From Undaria pinnatifida (Eukaryota; Sar; Phaeophyceae; Laminariales; Alariaceae): a stretch of 64,000 bases of DNA. The stretch lies in the NCBI GenBank assembly GCA_012845835.1, contig JABAKD010000011.1, positions 5,877,730 through 5,941,729 on the forward strand, written 5' to 3'. Positions 11,101-21,755 of this stretch are shown one piece after another (position 1 is the first letter of the stretch; every line of letters begins with the position of its first letter). The notes below the pieces were generated by a model that worked only from the letters and a program-made list of their open reading frames with translations, did not search any database and was not told the origin of the DNA. Position numbers and translations under genes: made by a program.

Positions 11101-14100
11101 TTCAAACACGTCGTGGGTCTATTTAACTCGATTGCATTTGGACTCCAGCTGGTTTTCTGGTGTGTCCTTCGGTTCCCGCGATAGATAGCGACAGCGCGAG
11201 CTGTCCCTGCCGGTGGTCCCCTGCAGCAGTGTATTTTGGGTATTGTCGTCTGGCGGATGGGTCAATATAGAGATTAGGCTCCCGACACAAACTATACCTG
11301 GTACTTGGAGTATGCCCCCGGCCGGGATCGAACCAGTGATCTTGGCAGCGTCGGTGCCTCACCTGCTCCTGCACCACTGCTGTTGTTGTATGTTGTGTGT
11401 TGTAACTGGTATTGTTGGATTTTGTAAGGAGTATGCTGTATGGTACTCTTGTGTATTAAAGAAAACCCCGAGGCACCTACGGCGTTTTTTATCGCGGGAA
11501 GTTTTCGGAGGCTCGACCAGTCATCGGCTGCCTTTTGTGTTTGTTTTGTGGCAGCCGCACACCGTGCAGTAGAAGTGCATCAAACAGCGTGTGGCCCTAG
11601 GGAAATTCGGATGATTGCGTCAAGTGTTCGCATGCCCAGAACACCGCTGATGCCAGTTAGCACATACCAGGTGTTGATTTTGACGGAGGCGAAATCAAGC
11701 AGTGATACATCGGTCGAGGATTCGGTGAAGAGGTAGACAGCAGAGTCACGAACGGCGAAAGGAGGTCAAGAAAAGGATGGCGGAGCAGATTTATAAGACG
11801 TGTGATTCTTGGCGAAAGCCCGACGCATGCGCTACTCGAGCTTTATTTACCCATCTTACGTCCCGCGCATGTATTTCATTTTTTTCTCGCGCCAGAACAC
11901 AGCAAGGCACTGAAATGCGTTTACTGCAGACGAACGGCACCCAAGCGTGCATCTGTTGGCGATGTTTGTGGCCGACTGCTGTATTTGATGTAAAACAGCA
12001 CCCTTTTCTGAGTTACCAGCCCTCCACAGAAAACCACCCCACATCGTGGAGAACGTCGGTTAATAGTACCGGTACCGCCTCCGGGTCATTCGCTGTTGAA
12101 GCAAGCACGGGCTGCTGGCTTGCACCTTCGGCTTTCAAAACGGGAGGCATTATCGGTATCATCGCCGATACCGGCACACGGCATGTAGTGTGTAAAGGAC
12201 AACGGAAACATAAAGACCCTTTCAGATCAAGAGACACATGCGAACGATACGGGTACTGCTACTTGTTTTGCTGTCACCCCCTTGTTACCCCGCCCCCTGA
12301 CCCTTGTAAGATCAAGTGATACACAAACATGACTTGGACTTCTACTCGATGCCGCGCATCAACCCTTGGTTATCACCCCCGCTGGCGCCTGCCTGGAAGC
12401 TTCAAAACGTGCCAATTTTTTTCGAATTGCAGTATCAACCTCCCTTGTCATCACCCTCGAAAAGCTGCCTGAGTGGGTGTGTCACGTACCAAATCTTGCC
12501 AATCGTACAGCTATCACCCCCCTCGGTATCACGCCCCCCATGAGAACCCCCCCCCGGGGATGAAAAAGGTAAAATCAAATGAAGCATGTCGCTTATCACC
12601 TGGGTTCCCGTCGATGCCGTCCGACCAGAGGAAACCATCCCGGGTGATGAAAAAAGCCAAACGGGAAATAATTATCACCCGGGGTGATTTCTTATGTCAA
12701 ATGCGGCGGTAGTGGATATTGTCGAAAGATAAGCGTTTAGATATATATATATACATATCATCACTTCTACGTTCCGGCTCAAATCACGTTATAGGATTAC
12801 CCGTGGTGCCATGGTCACAGGTGTCGTCCCTTCTCCCCACCAGCACGTGCCTTAATTTTTGTCTTGCAGAGGGTTCGGCATTCTTGGATTGGGATTGGTG
12901 TTAGGTCTGTTAGCTCAATGGTAATGGCGCATCGCCACACGACAGCACCCTCCCTGTACAGTGCCGTTTTTGCTAGTTGGTTATGGTTTACAGTAGTGGT
13001 GGTCTACCTATATAGTGCCGGTGTGTGCCAGCCAATAATAGCCGCAGTATACAGGACATAGGCACTGTTGGGGCATAATACCGACACTGGTACTAGTATA
13101 AGCAGGTTCAAGACGTGCCAAGCGATTTCATCGGCACTATATCGTCAACAGGCACTATTCAACCGGCACTATAGAGGTGTCCTACTGTATCTCTACAGGC
13201 TGGTTCAAATAAAAAAAATATATATATGTATCTCCCCCACGAATGCCGCTAGCAATATCTAGTCAAATAGTGGATATTTGGTATCATATGACCAGGGGAA
13301 GAGGGTGGGTGACATAGCCAGTTTTTTTTTAACGGCCTCGGGCTGTCTCTAGGAACGAAACTCGTATCGGCCAATGACAGGCCTTCCATTTTTTCAACCA
13401 TATTCAGGCTTTTTCCAAGCGAGGGCGGGAAAAAAATTGCGCCACATTTTGCACGGTCCGGTTGGACGTACTCCGAGGCATGTCTGTAGAGATTTTCGCG
13501 CAATAACTCGAAGATTTGACCTGCCTGTGTTCAACATTAAGCATAATCTAGCGAAAAAACTGGATTATACACTAAAACCAAGTCATTTGAAGGAAAAAAA
13601 CGTATTTTACTCATTTTCGCGCGCAAAAGTCCCGATGTCCTCGCCGTTTTTGAGAGATAGACCCTGAATTTTCGCACGTGTGTTACATGCCCATGCCCAT
13701 GCCCATCCCGAGGTCCGACCTCCTTTTTTTTTTCGCCCAACGTATTTGGGCCACGATAGGTGGTCCACATTTTCCGAAAATCTTAACTGGCGGAAAACCA
13801 GACAAAAAAAAAAAAACGACAGGTGAGGTCTTCCCAAGGGCACATAGAAGACGTGTGCAAAATTTCACGTTTTGAATCGAAAAAACGGCGTAGACATTCG
13901 CCGGGGAGAAAATTTGGGTTTTTTAACGTGAACCAGCCTGTAACAGCATCCTCTTTACTCACGGTTTCGCCTCCGCGCTCTTGCCGCTTTGCACCCTTAC
14001 AAATCACGCCCAAACAGATCGCAGACATTGAAAAAGCGGTGTCGCTGAGGAAGGAAGCCGTTTCTGCGGCCTCCCGCGCCGTCGTCCCCCCGAGCGCATC

Positions 14101-16329
14101 GCCCGCCTCGCTGGCTTCCGCGCCAGGGGCGACAGCAGCACCAGAAGAGCAAGAGCCCTGCCCAGTAGCCCCGTGGAGCTTGCGGGGGGATACCGATGGC
14201 CCAGACCCTGCCCTGTGGGCTCTCACGAGCGCGCAGGAAACCTCCGGCCTAGCGGAAAAGCTGGAGTTGTGGGGCGTGCGTGGGAGAGGGGGGGGGGGCG
14301 GCGACGGTGCCACTGCCGGTACTAGTGCTGGTGTAGAGGAAGGGTTGAAGTTGGACTCGGGCTCGGGTGTAGAGCGGCGGGAGTGGCCGCGGCGCGTGCG
14401 GTTGCGGACGAGGCTCGGCATGCGCTGCAGGAAGGATTTGGCGGCCGGGCGGGCCGGGATTTTGATCAAGGCTACATTTAATCCGCTAGAGGGGGACTCC
14501 AGCGGGGCCAAGGCAAGTTTTCCTCCGTGTTACCAATAATCCTGATACCCTTTGGCGGTTTCTAGTATTTTGTTTTGTCTGAGCGGGATGCAGCCATATT
14601 CACCAAATTCACTGCTTGCTCTAATTCAGAATTAACCAGGTTATGTATTTTTGACAACATGTGCGCAATAAGGTACCATTGTGTACTGCTTGTAGCGAAT
14701 CCGAACATGTATTTTGTTGATGTGCAGCATTAATCGGGGCATGTACTATGTTTTCACGATTTCACCTTGAAAGGTCCACGGTTTCGGTTGTATCGAGAGG
14801 TGTTCAAGGCGAGGCATATAGGGGGGCCGGTCCGTGCATGCCCTTAAATTGGCCAGGGCTGTTTACGGTCAGATAACTTCTCGCGGGTCGGATCGTGTCC
14901 CGGTGACCCGGCCTGACCCGTGACGTTTGAAAACCTCCTGACCCGACCAGACTCGACCCATGACATTTCCAGCACTTCCTGACCCGACCCGACTCGACCC
15001 GTTGGTTTTTGAAGGACCTTCTGGTCCGACCCGCGGGCCGGGTCATGGCCCGTGAAAAGCCTTGAACTTAACCGCTGTACAATTCCTGATGCAATTGCAC
15101 TCGCATTTCGAGGACCACGTCCTTGGAACTTTGTTGGATCATTTCCGCAGCAATGACTAGGCTAAGGTGCGTCATTTTATGTTCGAAATGTGCCCGGCGA
15201 TAACATTTCGGGGCTGCCTGGTATGCGTGATTTCCGGTTAGTTATGCCCCTCTTCGATCTCTCACACGAACGTCGACCCCCCCCCCCCCCCCTCCACACA
15301 AACACGCTCCCGCCCCCCGCCCCCCTCTCTTTTGTGACGATGGCCGCTATCCCCTTTTCCCACGCTCTCTGGCCGCACGCAACCAAAAAATGTCAGCAGA
15401 AGGGGGGGAAATGGTTCAAGAAGGACTGTTCCGCCGCGCTCCTCGTCCCGCGGGTCACCTTAGCCGGACTTCCGTCATCCTCCGCTTTGCTCGGAACTAC
15501 AGCACCACGAAAAGTAAACGACGAAACTCCTCCTCCTCCTCCTACTGCGTCGGCAAGAACGGGCGGGGGAAAGCTTTCGCTCACCCTCCGGGTCGCGAAC
15601 CCTCAGGATAACTTGCTGCGGATCCGTGTCGCGGAAGACCCTTCCACCGGAGACGCCTCCTGGTTGGATGGGAACTCTCCTGATGGGGCTGAGGGTGACG
15701 GTTCATCCGCAACCGAAGCTAAAAATATGCTTAGATCTGGGGGTAGGGTTGGAACTACCCCCCCTGGAGCCACAGCCCCTGGAACTACAACCTCTGGAAG
15801 CACAACACCGACGGGGGGGACGAGAAGAGATTACGGCCTTTTCCCTAATGGCGCTGCTGCTGCGACCGCGTTTGCTGCTGCGGGGGTAACAGTGAAGCCG
15901 AAGTTTGGCGGGAGCGAGACCGAGTGGGTGCGGCTAGAGGGCAAGGAGGACGAGTTCTTGAGACAGCCTGGGGACCGACATCGCTTTCCCGACGGACTCT
16001 TGCGTCAAGACGGGGGAGGAGACGATTTGGACGGCGAAGGAGACGACCGTGACGGGAGTTGCACGGCACCAGTTTTGCTCCATCAGCAGGGGGACGTGGC
16101 GTGGGTGCAGGTTCCGCTGGGAACGGCGACGGCCGATCGGGTGCGGGCGGCGGTAAAGGCGGAGAGTTCTTCGGTGGGGGCGGTGGTGGTGACGGTGCGA
16201 CTTTTTCTGGTGATGAGGGAAGGGGAAGAGGAGCGTGCCGGCGAGGAGGGAAAGACGGCCGGGGGGGGTGGCGGGGATGTGTGGATGCCGATTGCGGTGC
16301 GATTCCCCTTGTCGAAATGCCTTCCATGA
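5001..16329 (+). CDS. DCTN4: Dynactin subunit 4 (p62), four-exon gene
   Basis: Dynactin p62 sits at the pointed end of the dynactin complex, the cofactor of cytoplasmic dynein in microtubule transport. The model joins 5001-5188, 9707-10199, 14018-14512 and about 15403-16329, giving ~700 residues against ~460 in animals. The excess is Gly/Ser/Pro-rich insertions in exons 2-4. Family landmarks appear in order: PLSRMYF, HFCPHC, then NR|CFQCLACPCCGC spanning intron 1, CHYCQW, a Leu/Arg block before RCRKD, VPRVTLAGLP, LTLRVANPQDNLL, and a C-terminus ending in ...PLSKCLP. Intron 1 is phase 2 and introns 2-3 are phase 0, and all join in frame. Oddities are the loss of the first CxxC of the zinc-binding region (Ser replaces Cys after YF) and a GC-AG third intron. 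The family call is strong; the exon 4 start is uncertain by up to 24 bp. Confidence 0.85.
5242..5322 (+). ncRNA. Intronic hairpin with an 18-bp perfect stem
   Basis: 5242-5259 (ACAGGTAGCAAGCAGCAG) is the exact reverse complement of 5305-5322. Inside it, GGACACAG (5277-5284) pairs with CTGTGTCC (5294-5301) around a 9-nt loop. It lies 50 nt inside DCTN4 intron 1. A small-RNA precursor is possible but unproven; the large asymmetric bulge (5260-5276) argues against a canonical miRNA. Confidence 0.35.
6240..6620 (+). repeat. Left subterminal minisatellite of hAT-B
   Basis: About eight degenerate units contain 'acagaact(t/c)(c/a)cagaagttccgggta', alternating with 'cgggtatgaa' or 'ttgtggcacggg' spacers. 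GAACTT-CCAG-AAGTTC within the unit is self-complementary, so each unit can form a small hairpin. Confidence 0.8.
7378..7720 (+). repeat. Right subterminal minisatellite of hAT-B
   Basis: The same unit as at 6240-6620 occurs here in the same, not inverted, orientation, with about seven copies of varying divergence. Confidence 0.8.
7781..9300. other. DCTN4 intron 1, right part
   Basis: The stretch 8400-8930 is strongly A-rich on the plus strand and ends in a poly-A run (8900-8921). Within it, 8866-8922 matches the 3' tail of SINE family C ('ccccatccgccggaggat' followed by A). A minus-strand reading at 7969-8090 (Met-Ala-Ile-Glu-Val-Arg...) has some coding flavour but no recognisable domain. 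Nothing else is supported. Confidence 0.4.
9707..10199 (+). CDS. DCTN4: DCTN4 exon 2
   Basis: Acceptor acgcag|atgc follows a pyrimidine-rich stretch; the donor is gaag|gtgaag, phase 0. The exon opens with the Cys-rich CFQCLACPCCGC block, then CHYCQWTS, the family's second zinc-binding signature. After a helical segment (about AALMEAVAAGEKARDNDL), a Gly-rich insertion at 10030-10130 is unlike animal homologues and probably a disordered loop. An open frame on the opposite strand here is a shadow. Confidence 0.85.
10595..10785. repeat. CCGACCCGA-rich repeat with inverted ends, copy 1
   Basis: The ends are gcttttcacgg (10598) and, inverted, gcttttctcga (from ~10780). The interior repeats 'cctgacccgacc(cg)'. 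A related copy lies at 14865-15062, in the next intron of the same gene. It is a probable non-autonomous TIR element; no target duplication was identified. Confidence 0.5.
11037..11380 (-). mobile_element. tRNA-derived SINE, family C, full copy
   Basis: On the minus strand a tRNA-like head has an A-box (tggtgcaggagcagg, ~11374-11360) and a B-box (ggttcgatccc, 11334-11324). The body has 'gggacagctcgcgct' and 'gtggtgagcttaagcttta', and the tail is the 'ccccatccgccggagga' signature. Other copies are at 30923-31105, 56161-56453 and, tail only, 8866-8922. It lies inside DCTN4 intron 2. Confidence 0.7.
12360..12700. repeat. TATCACC-motif cluster
   Basis: The motif (t)tatcacc(c)cc(gg) recurs at irregular spacing (12369, 12448, 12509, 12525, 12592, 12673). 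The same core dominates the TIR element at 58356-59259, so this may be a decayed relative. No ends were defined. Confidence 0.4.
12807..12885 (-). mobile_element. SINE family B tail fragment
   Basis: The string 'atggtcacaggtgtcgt...ccttctcccc' matches the start of the minus-strand copy at 22143-22440. Only ~80 bp is retained. Confidence 0.5.
12991..13187. repeat. GGCACTATA-repeat element, copy 1
   Basis: The ends are inverted: CAGTAGTGG...CTATATAGTGCCGG at left and CCGGCACTATAGAGG...CCTACTG at right. Between them 'GGCACTAT' or its complement recurs at least four times. Relatives lie at 29036-29173, 40492-40729 and 54598-54728. The target duplication is not evident. Confidence 0.5.
14018..14512 (+). 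CDS. DCTN4: DCTN4 exon 3
   Basis: Acceptor aaacag|atcgca, phase 0. The exon runs from Ile-Ala-Asp-Ile-Glu-Lys through a Pro/Ala-rich stretch to the conserved block with Leu-Arg-Thr...RCRKDLA, which corresponds to the family's Arg-rich zinc-ligand region, although the second Cys of that CxxC is replaced here. It ends ...GDSSGAK at a GC donor (aag|gcaagt). With a GT donor no in-frame join to exon 4 is apparent. Confidence 0.8.
14865..15062. repeat. CCGACCCGA-rich repeat with inverted ends, copy 2
   Basis: It is homologous to 10595-10785, with the terminal 'gcccgtgaaaagcc' and internal 'cctgacccgacc' units. It occupies DCTN4 intron 3, downstream of the GC donor. Confidence 0.5.
15403..16329 (+). 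CDS. DCTN4: DCTN4 exon 4 (C-terminal)
   Basis: Four in-phase acceptors (AG ending at 15396, 15399, 15402, 15420) all keep the frame, so the exact start is undecided. The exon encodes the conserved VPRVTLAGLP and LTLRVANPQDNLLRIRV strands of the p62 C-terminal domain. A Thr/Gly/Ser-rich insertion follows, then GDVAWVQVPL and the terminal strand Val-Trp-Met-Pro-Ile-Ala-Val...Leu-Pro before TGA at 16327. Confidence 0.85.
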   Translation, partial: GGKWFKKDCSAALLVPRVTLAGLPSSSALLGTTAPRKVNDETPPPPPTASARTGGGKLSLTLRVANPQDNLLRIRVAEDPSTGDASWLDGNSPDGAEGDGSSATEAKNMLRSGGRVGTTPPGATAPGTTTSGSTTPTGGTRRDYGLFPNGAAAATAFAAAGVTVKPKFGGSETEWVRLEGKEDEFLRQPGDRHRFPDGLLRQDGGGDDLDGEGDDRDGSCTAPVLLHQQGDVAWVQVPLGTATADRVRAAVKAESSSVGAVVVTVRLFLVMREGEEERAGEEGKTAGGGGGDVWMPIAVRFPLSKCLP

Positions 16330-19100
16330 CTGCGTGGCCGCGTAGACTGGAGTATATGCGTACCTTCGGGGTTGCTCTTTCTTTTGTGGTTGCTGGGTTC
16401 TTAACTAGGAGCGTTCCGGTAGTACGGACCACGAGAGGGGTAGAAGTTCCGCAGGCAATAGGAAGTAATGTTGGCGTTTTTGTCGTGTGCTGTGCTTAGC
16501 GGGGTTCAGCTCGAAATAACACCCGAGAGCAAGGCTTGCGCACGTAGTACGAGGACTGTTTTCGTAAATTGCGGGTCGCGAATGTTGCGTGTGGGAGGAA
16601 ACGCCGGCTATAAACCGTTTTAGACCGCACTCCCGAGATAGGAAAAAAACACTTGGAGTTAGAATAGGGTAATGTTGGGAGTTGGAAATAGGGTAATAGC
16701 AGTATTTTGGTCGCTTTGTGTCGCCGGTGCGACCAATGAGTGGGAATGCCCGTTTTGCCATTACCTGTTAAATCAAACCAATGAGCCGTTATTTGCTACC
16801 TGATACGAGTGAACTGATTTATTTTTTTGCCCTTACGACAATGTGCACACGCACAACAATGTGCATCATGAGCTTTAGCCTCGATGCATCGTTATTGTTG
16901 TTGTTTTTCCCGCCACTGCTGCTGTTGTTGTTGTTGTTGTTGTTGTCATTTTTCCCGCTTTTTTGCTTTCCAGCTCAAGTCGTGGGAGGTTGAGGTTTTG
17001 AGGTTGATTTTTGCGCCATTTTCAATGCGATTTCATCGTCCAGCAGCTAGTTTTTTTACGACGTTGACGTTTTTGTAGCCACCGTCTGCATAACTTTTGT
17101 GTGTTTGTTTTCTTTCTCCCGCTGGACTGGCGATTGACGGCAAGCTGATATAATGTGTATCACACGCGAGACCATGAATGTGTATTGTCTCGTCTTGCGG
17201 GAAAGGGGGTGATTTATTCTTTTTTTTGCTGTCTTCACGTCGACGGTTGATGCTGTTGTTGCGCTTCAAATAGCATAACACGTTGTTATCGATACACAGA
17301 AATTGCGGGTGCATACGTTGAGCGATGCCTTCTAACGAGACGTGAACGGAAACACAGCCCCGCAAAGACGACCTGATTCCAACTCGACCCGACCCGATCC
17401 AACCCGCCCTGACCTATCCCAGCCTGGCCCACACAGACAGCTGCAAAAGGTCGAACCCTTGTGTTGAGCGATGGGTCGCAACAGTCGCTTTACGAGGTGT
17501 GGGGGAGGCGCAGTCGGTACGTATTTACCTTCGATTTTGATCGTCCGCGTGTGTTTGGTTGTTTTCTGTCGTATGGTATAACGTGTATGTATTCATATTA
17601 AGTTGAGTTCAGTTCGAAGGTTTTGGGGTTTACTTTTGATTGTTTGCAAGTTATGCCGCACCCTATTTGCTGCACATACATGGTGCAAAGCCCTTCGAAG
17701 TCAACAGTCGTCGGTAGACTGGAGTAACATAAAACGGAGAACATCTTGCCGCAGATATTATACGTCGGGGAGATCGATTATGATCCAACTGTGTGGTAGG
17801 GGAGGTAACCCTATTAATCCAGTATCGCAATTGTACCGAATTGGGGCTACAAGCGCGAACGGCCCTCCCTGTACCCCATCCCACCCGAGAGGACGTCAAG
17901 AACCTACTTAAAACCGTCTAGACCCGAAAAACGTCAATAACCCCCTGAAGAACGTTTACACCCTATTACTCCAGAAAGTCAAGACCCCACTCAAGAACAC
18001 GGCAAGAACCTACTCTAGAACGTCAAGAGCCCGCTCTGGAACGTCAAGAACCCCCTCAAGAACGTCTGAGAACCCACTCTATACAAAGAACGTCAAGAGC
18101 CCGCCCAAGAACGCCAAGAGCCCGCTCAAGAACGTCAAGAGCCCACTCAAGAACCGTCCAGAATGCGAGCGCAACGGATTATAATTCGACGGGTGGCACA
18201 AAAATCATAGCACGGCGAAAAAGCTTCGCAAATAAATAGGGTAGACACTGGTGCGAGAGCTCCCAAGCGGATGAAACAAAAGACTCCCCTAACAGTGCCG
18301 CCCCTGCCATCGCCAGCCGCGATCAACAACAATAATAATAGCAGTACGCGTGTAGCGTGTTGTTATCACACGCCGAACTGGTGTTATGTATGATGATTGG
18401 TTGCAGTGATGCACGGTGCGGAAAAAGCGCTCGGGGTGTAAAAATGCTAACTTTCTGAGAGATGGGCTGAGAGATGAGACGCACGGAGGGAAATGCTGGT
18501 CGAAAACGAGCGTTGACTTTCGGCGAAGAGAAAGGAAGTCTGAGAGCTCGGGTGGGTGTGAGGGTGTGCTGACTTTTCATTTTTGACCACACGCCGCGGC
18601 TTGAAAAAGGCAGATTAGGGGGGTGTTTCTGCCAAGAAACATGTTTCGACTGGTTTCGTTCGGTCGACCTCACAGACAGCTAGCTGGCGTGTTTTTTGTG
18701 GCGTCTTCGTTCCAAATACTACAATAGTATGTATTATACGACACGTCTGGTACAACTATTAATATATATATGTATGTATGTATGTGCGTCCGGGGCTACG
18801 CGCGAAAGATAGCGATTATCTTTATAGTGTTTACAATATAGAAAGTGCAGTTTTTTTGTCGAGGCCCGATCTAAACACCTGCCACACTAACTACAGCAGT
18901 AGTAGTAGGTCGCACATCTCTTTTAAAGAGTAAAATCTATCGGTGCACACATGCTCACATCTGTCTCCGTGGTCCGTCAAGATTCCTTGCAACTTGTTAC
19001 TACGCATTGTGTAAGAAGAGTAAAGTAAGGTAAGAAGACTACTTACTGCTTGTGTTGAGTGGCGTAGATTAGATTGATAACCCCCACTACCTCCCGAGTC
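16330..19100. other. Intergenic region downstream of DCTN4
   Basis: No supportable gene was seen. It contains a TTG/CTG run (16890-16950), a CCCGACC patch (17375-17440), the minisatellite at 17905-18160 and a TATG run (18770-18785). The first 200-300 bp presumably include the DCTN4 3' untranslated region. Confidence 0.45.
17905..18160 (+). repeat. AAGAACGTCAAGAGCCCGCTC minisatellite
   Basis: About ten degenerate units of 19-25 bp are built on 'aagaacgtcaagagcccgct'. The 3' half is better conserved than the 5' half, as in an array growing from one side. Confidence 0.75.
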
Positions 19101-19112
19101 GTTCTGCGGTAG

Positions 19113-19345
19113 CCCCTCCCCCAACTTTTCTTTAACGAAATCGCCGGTTTCAAAACCAGCTCCCGGTCCTATCTCCTGAGGTACGGTGTCCCTCGACACC
19201 CCGACGTCGTCGATCGTTAGACCTTTGCACACAAGAAAATGTATGAATACCTTTTTCAATAGTATCCTTCCGTATGTCGAACAGCCATGAAACGTTCGCT
19301 AAAGAAAATCGCTGATTTTGGGGGGGGCTATCGTAGAATCAGTCC
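19113..19345 (+). repeat. Dispersed repeat family R5, copy 1
   Basis: It runs from 'ggtagcccc' through 'gaaaccagctcccgg' to 'cagccatgaaacgtt...gaaaatcgctg' and matches 42424-42680 in order and orientation, followed in both by a G/C homopolymer and 'gaatcagtc'. The ends (aacttttctttaacgaaatcg and ctaaagaaaatcg) are imperfect inverted repeats, suggesting a small foldback element. Confidence 0.6.
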
Positions 19346-20109
19346 TCCCCCCCCCCCCCCCCCCCCCCCCCCGCGTCCGTGTGATGGGCGGTTGGAAAAA
19401 AGTGAAGACAAATACATCATACAAGGGCTCCGCATGGGTAGGGCAGGGCAGCACTTCGAATTGCTCGATTCCATACTTGGTACAGAGTGAAAAAAGTCAC
19501 CACACACAATCATGGTCTGCGCGTACAGTATATAAGGTAATGCCAAGAGTTCGATAGAGACTAACAATCATAACACTTGAACTACTGTTAATAGCCACCG
19601 TTTTTTAAGTGAATCCGACTCCGACCTTCATTCATCAGATTTCGATCGGATAAATCCGAGCACCCGCCGACTGACCCTTTAGTCTGGCGACGAAACGTGT
19701 CGATTGCGTTTCTTATGATAGTTTTACTCAATCAAGCATCCGGGGCCAGTAAGGTGACTGACCATGTCCGCTGCGTGTGATTATACAAGTTGTACATGGA
19801 CCAATTGCATAATACAACACAGCAGTCAGTCCAGATCGAGTCGATCGGTGCAACTTGCTTGGGTATCGTATTATAACAACAGTGCTATATGTGCGGTATG
19901 TATGTGCGTGCCAACAACTTTGTATCTGCTGGCAGAGGAACGGCACCGTCTATGCTCGAAAATACGTATTGGGTTCTTGATCAACGCCAACCAGCAGATA
20001 TTTGTTTGTTCCGCTCGCTGCTGTCATATTCGTTCATCGTGTATGTATCTTGTGGTAGAGGTCCCTCGTTAGGGCCGGTTGAATATTATATACCTGGTAT
20101 ATTGTAAAA

Positions 20110-20720
20110 AGTGAAAATACACTCCAGCTGTGAGATCGAATATTTTGTCGAAACTCATATTTGCATGCAAGCTGTGTGTGATACTCCGATCGCGCGTATT
20201 ACGGGTTGTGTGTTCTCATTAAGGGTAAAGGTCGGGGACTCCCCTTACAACACTACAGTGTAGCTATCAGGGTCAACAGGGTGATGCTAGGCAGTCTGTG
20301 CGCGGAAACTATAAAACCCGTTTCTGAGGGGGACAAAATCTGACAGCTGTGGAAGGAAATGCATCCGTTCATAAAGTGAATCATGTAAGTCGAATAACCG
20401 GTGAAGGGAGGGCGGAGTTTTGAAGGACGTGGGGGCCTCGTTTTTATCAAAAGGGAGCGGGGTTGGAGGGGGGGGGAAGGGGGGGGGGGGGGGGGGGGGG
20501 CGGACGGGCGGGCAATTTGTGCGTGGAAGCAATAAATCCTTTAAGGGGATAAATCTGACGGTTTTGGGAAAGAAAAAAAAACAAATGCACCAGTTTATCA
20601 TGAGGGGGGGGGGGGGGGGTTGGGGCGGGGGGGGGGGCGGGGGGGGCAGCTCAATCTGTGCGTGGAAACGATACATTCTTTGAAGGGGATAAATGTGACG
20701 GTTTTGCAAGAATGCGTTTC
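20110..20720 (+). repeat. Dispersed repeat family R4 with poly-G-separated partial copies
   Basis: One longer copy (20110-20460) is followed by two shorter copies of its end (around 20511-20560 and 20645-20710). All contain '(g/a)tgcgtgga...ataa(a)...ggggataaat(c/g)tgacgg', and they are separated by long G runs (20478-20500, 20605-20640). It matches 44320-44580 and, inverted, 61640-62010. Confidence 0.65.
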
Positions 20721-20867
20721 CTCGTCTAACCCCCCGCCTTGCCGATGGCCCGCGGGAGGTTTTTCGCATGACTTCTCCCTTGTGTTAGCGCCTGTGTTCC
20801 CCTCCATATCGACGAGGGCTCGCCTCGCCATAGTACTTTTTCTGTGGTTGGTTTACCGCAGAGCCTT

Positions 20868-21005
20868 TCCTGCCCCCCCCGCCACACCGGCGGCATGCGG
20901 CAGGTTCTAGAGCCTTTTCTGCCCCCCCCGCCACACCGGCGGCATGCGGCAGGTTCTAGAGCCTTTTCTGCCCCCCCCGCCACACCGGCGGCATGCGGCA
21001 GGTTT
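20868..21005 (+). repeat. 49-bp tandem repeat, three copies
   Basis: Three nearly identical units contain 'ccgccacaccggcggcatgc' after an 8-C run. Each can fold on itself (ccgcc...ggcgg; gccgcatgcggc). Confidence 0.9.
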
Positions 21006-21572
21006 TTGATGGGTGACTATTGCCTTGCTGTAGGGTCTGCTTTTCTTTCTACTGCTTTTCTTCGCGTGTTCCTGGCTCCATAGCCAGACGGTTAGAGGTG
21101 TGGGAGTGGGGTTTGAGGAGCCGCATCTTCGACTCATGGTCTAGTTCGTAGAACCGAAGTTTCCCCGAATCTCCCGTATTTCTGCATATGCGACTCATCA
21201 GGGTGGGCTAGTGTTAAGATACGGCCTCGAAAGGCCTGTAGGTATCCGAATTTGAGATCATTTGAATGGGTTTCGTATGATAAGGTTGGCGGTTTATATT
21301 CGGGGAAGTTAGGAATTAGATCGGAGGCACGCGCCTCCGATCTCAGAAGCTATCCCGGGCTCTGGTGGAAACGAATAAAGCTACATCTCTACGAAGGAAC
21401 GAAAGTGAGTACTCTCCGAGGACCTGCTCAATTGGCAGACCTGCAGGGGGCACTCTGTGTCCCCCACCTTTAATTTCACATTATCATGTATAATAGAGTG
21501 GTGCCGGTTGCCGCAGTGGTGCCGGTAGAATCGCTCCGCGCATATTATACATATATGGGAATATCACCAAGA

Positions 21573-21595
21573 ATAACAGTAGTAGTAGTAGTAGC

Positions 21596-21639
<44 letters not shown>

Positions 21640-21640
21640 C

Positions 21641-21708
<68 letters not shown>

Positions 21709-21709
21709 C

Positions 21710-21755
<46 letters not shown>
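21573..21755 (+). repeat. (GTA)n microsatellite
   Basis: About 60 units of GTA/AGT with occasional GCA interruptions. Apparent poly-Val, poly-Leu or poly-Thr proteins here are artefacts of the repeat. Confidence 0.95.

Noticed and set aside
11312-11380. Possible tRNA gene on the minus strand
   Set aside because: A- and B-boxes are present but acceptor-stem pairing is not evident and the sequence continues into a SINE body found elsewhere.
12904-12940. tRNA-like 5' half (tgttagctcaatggtaatgg)
   Set aside because: It resembles an A-box region but no B-box or matching 3' half follows.
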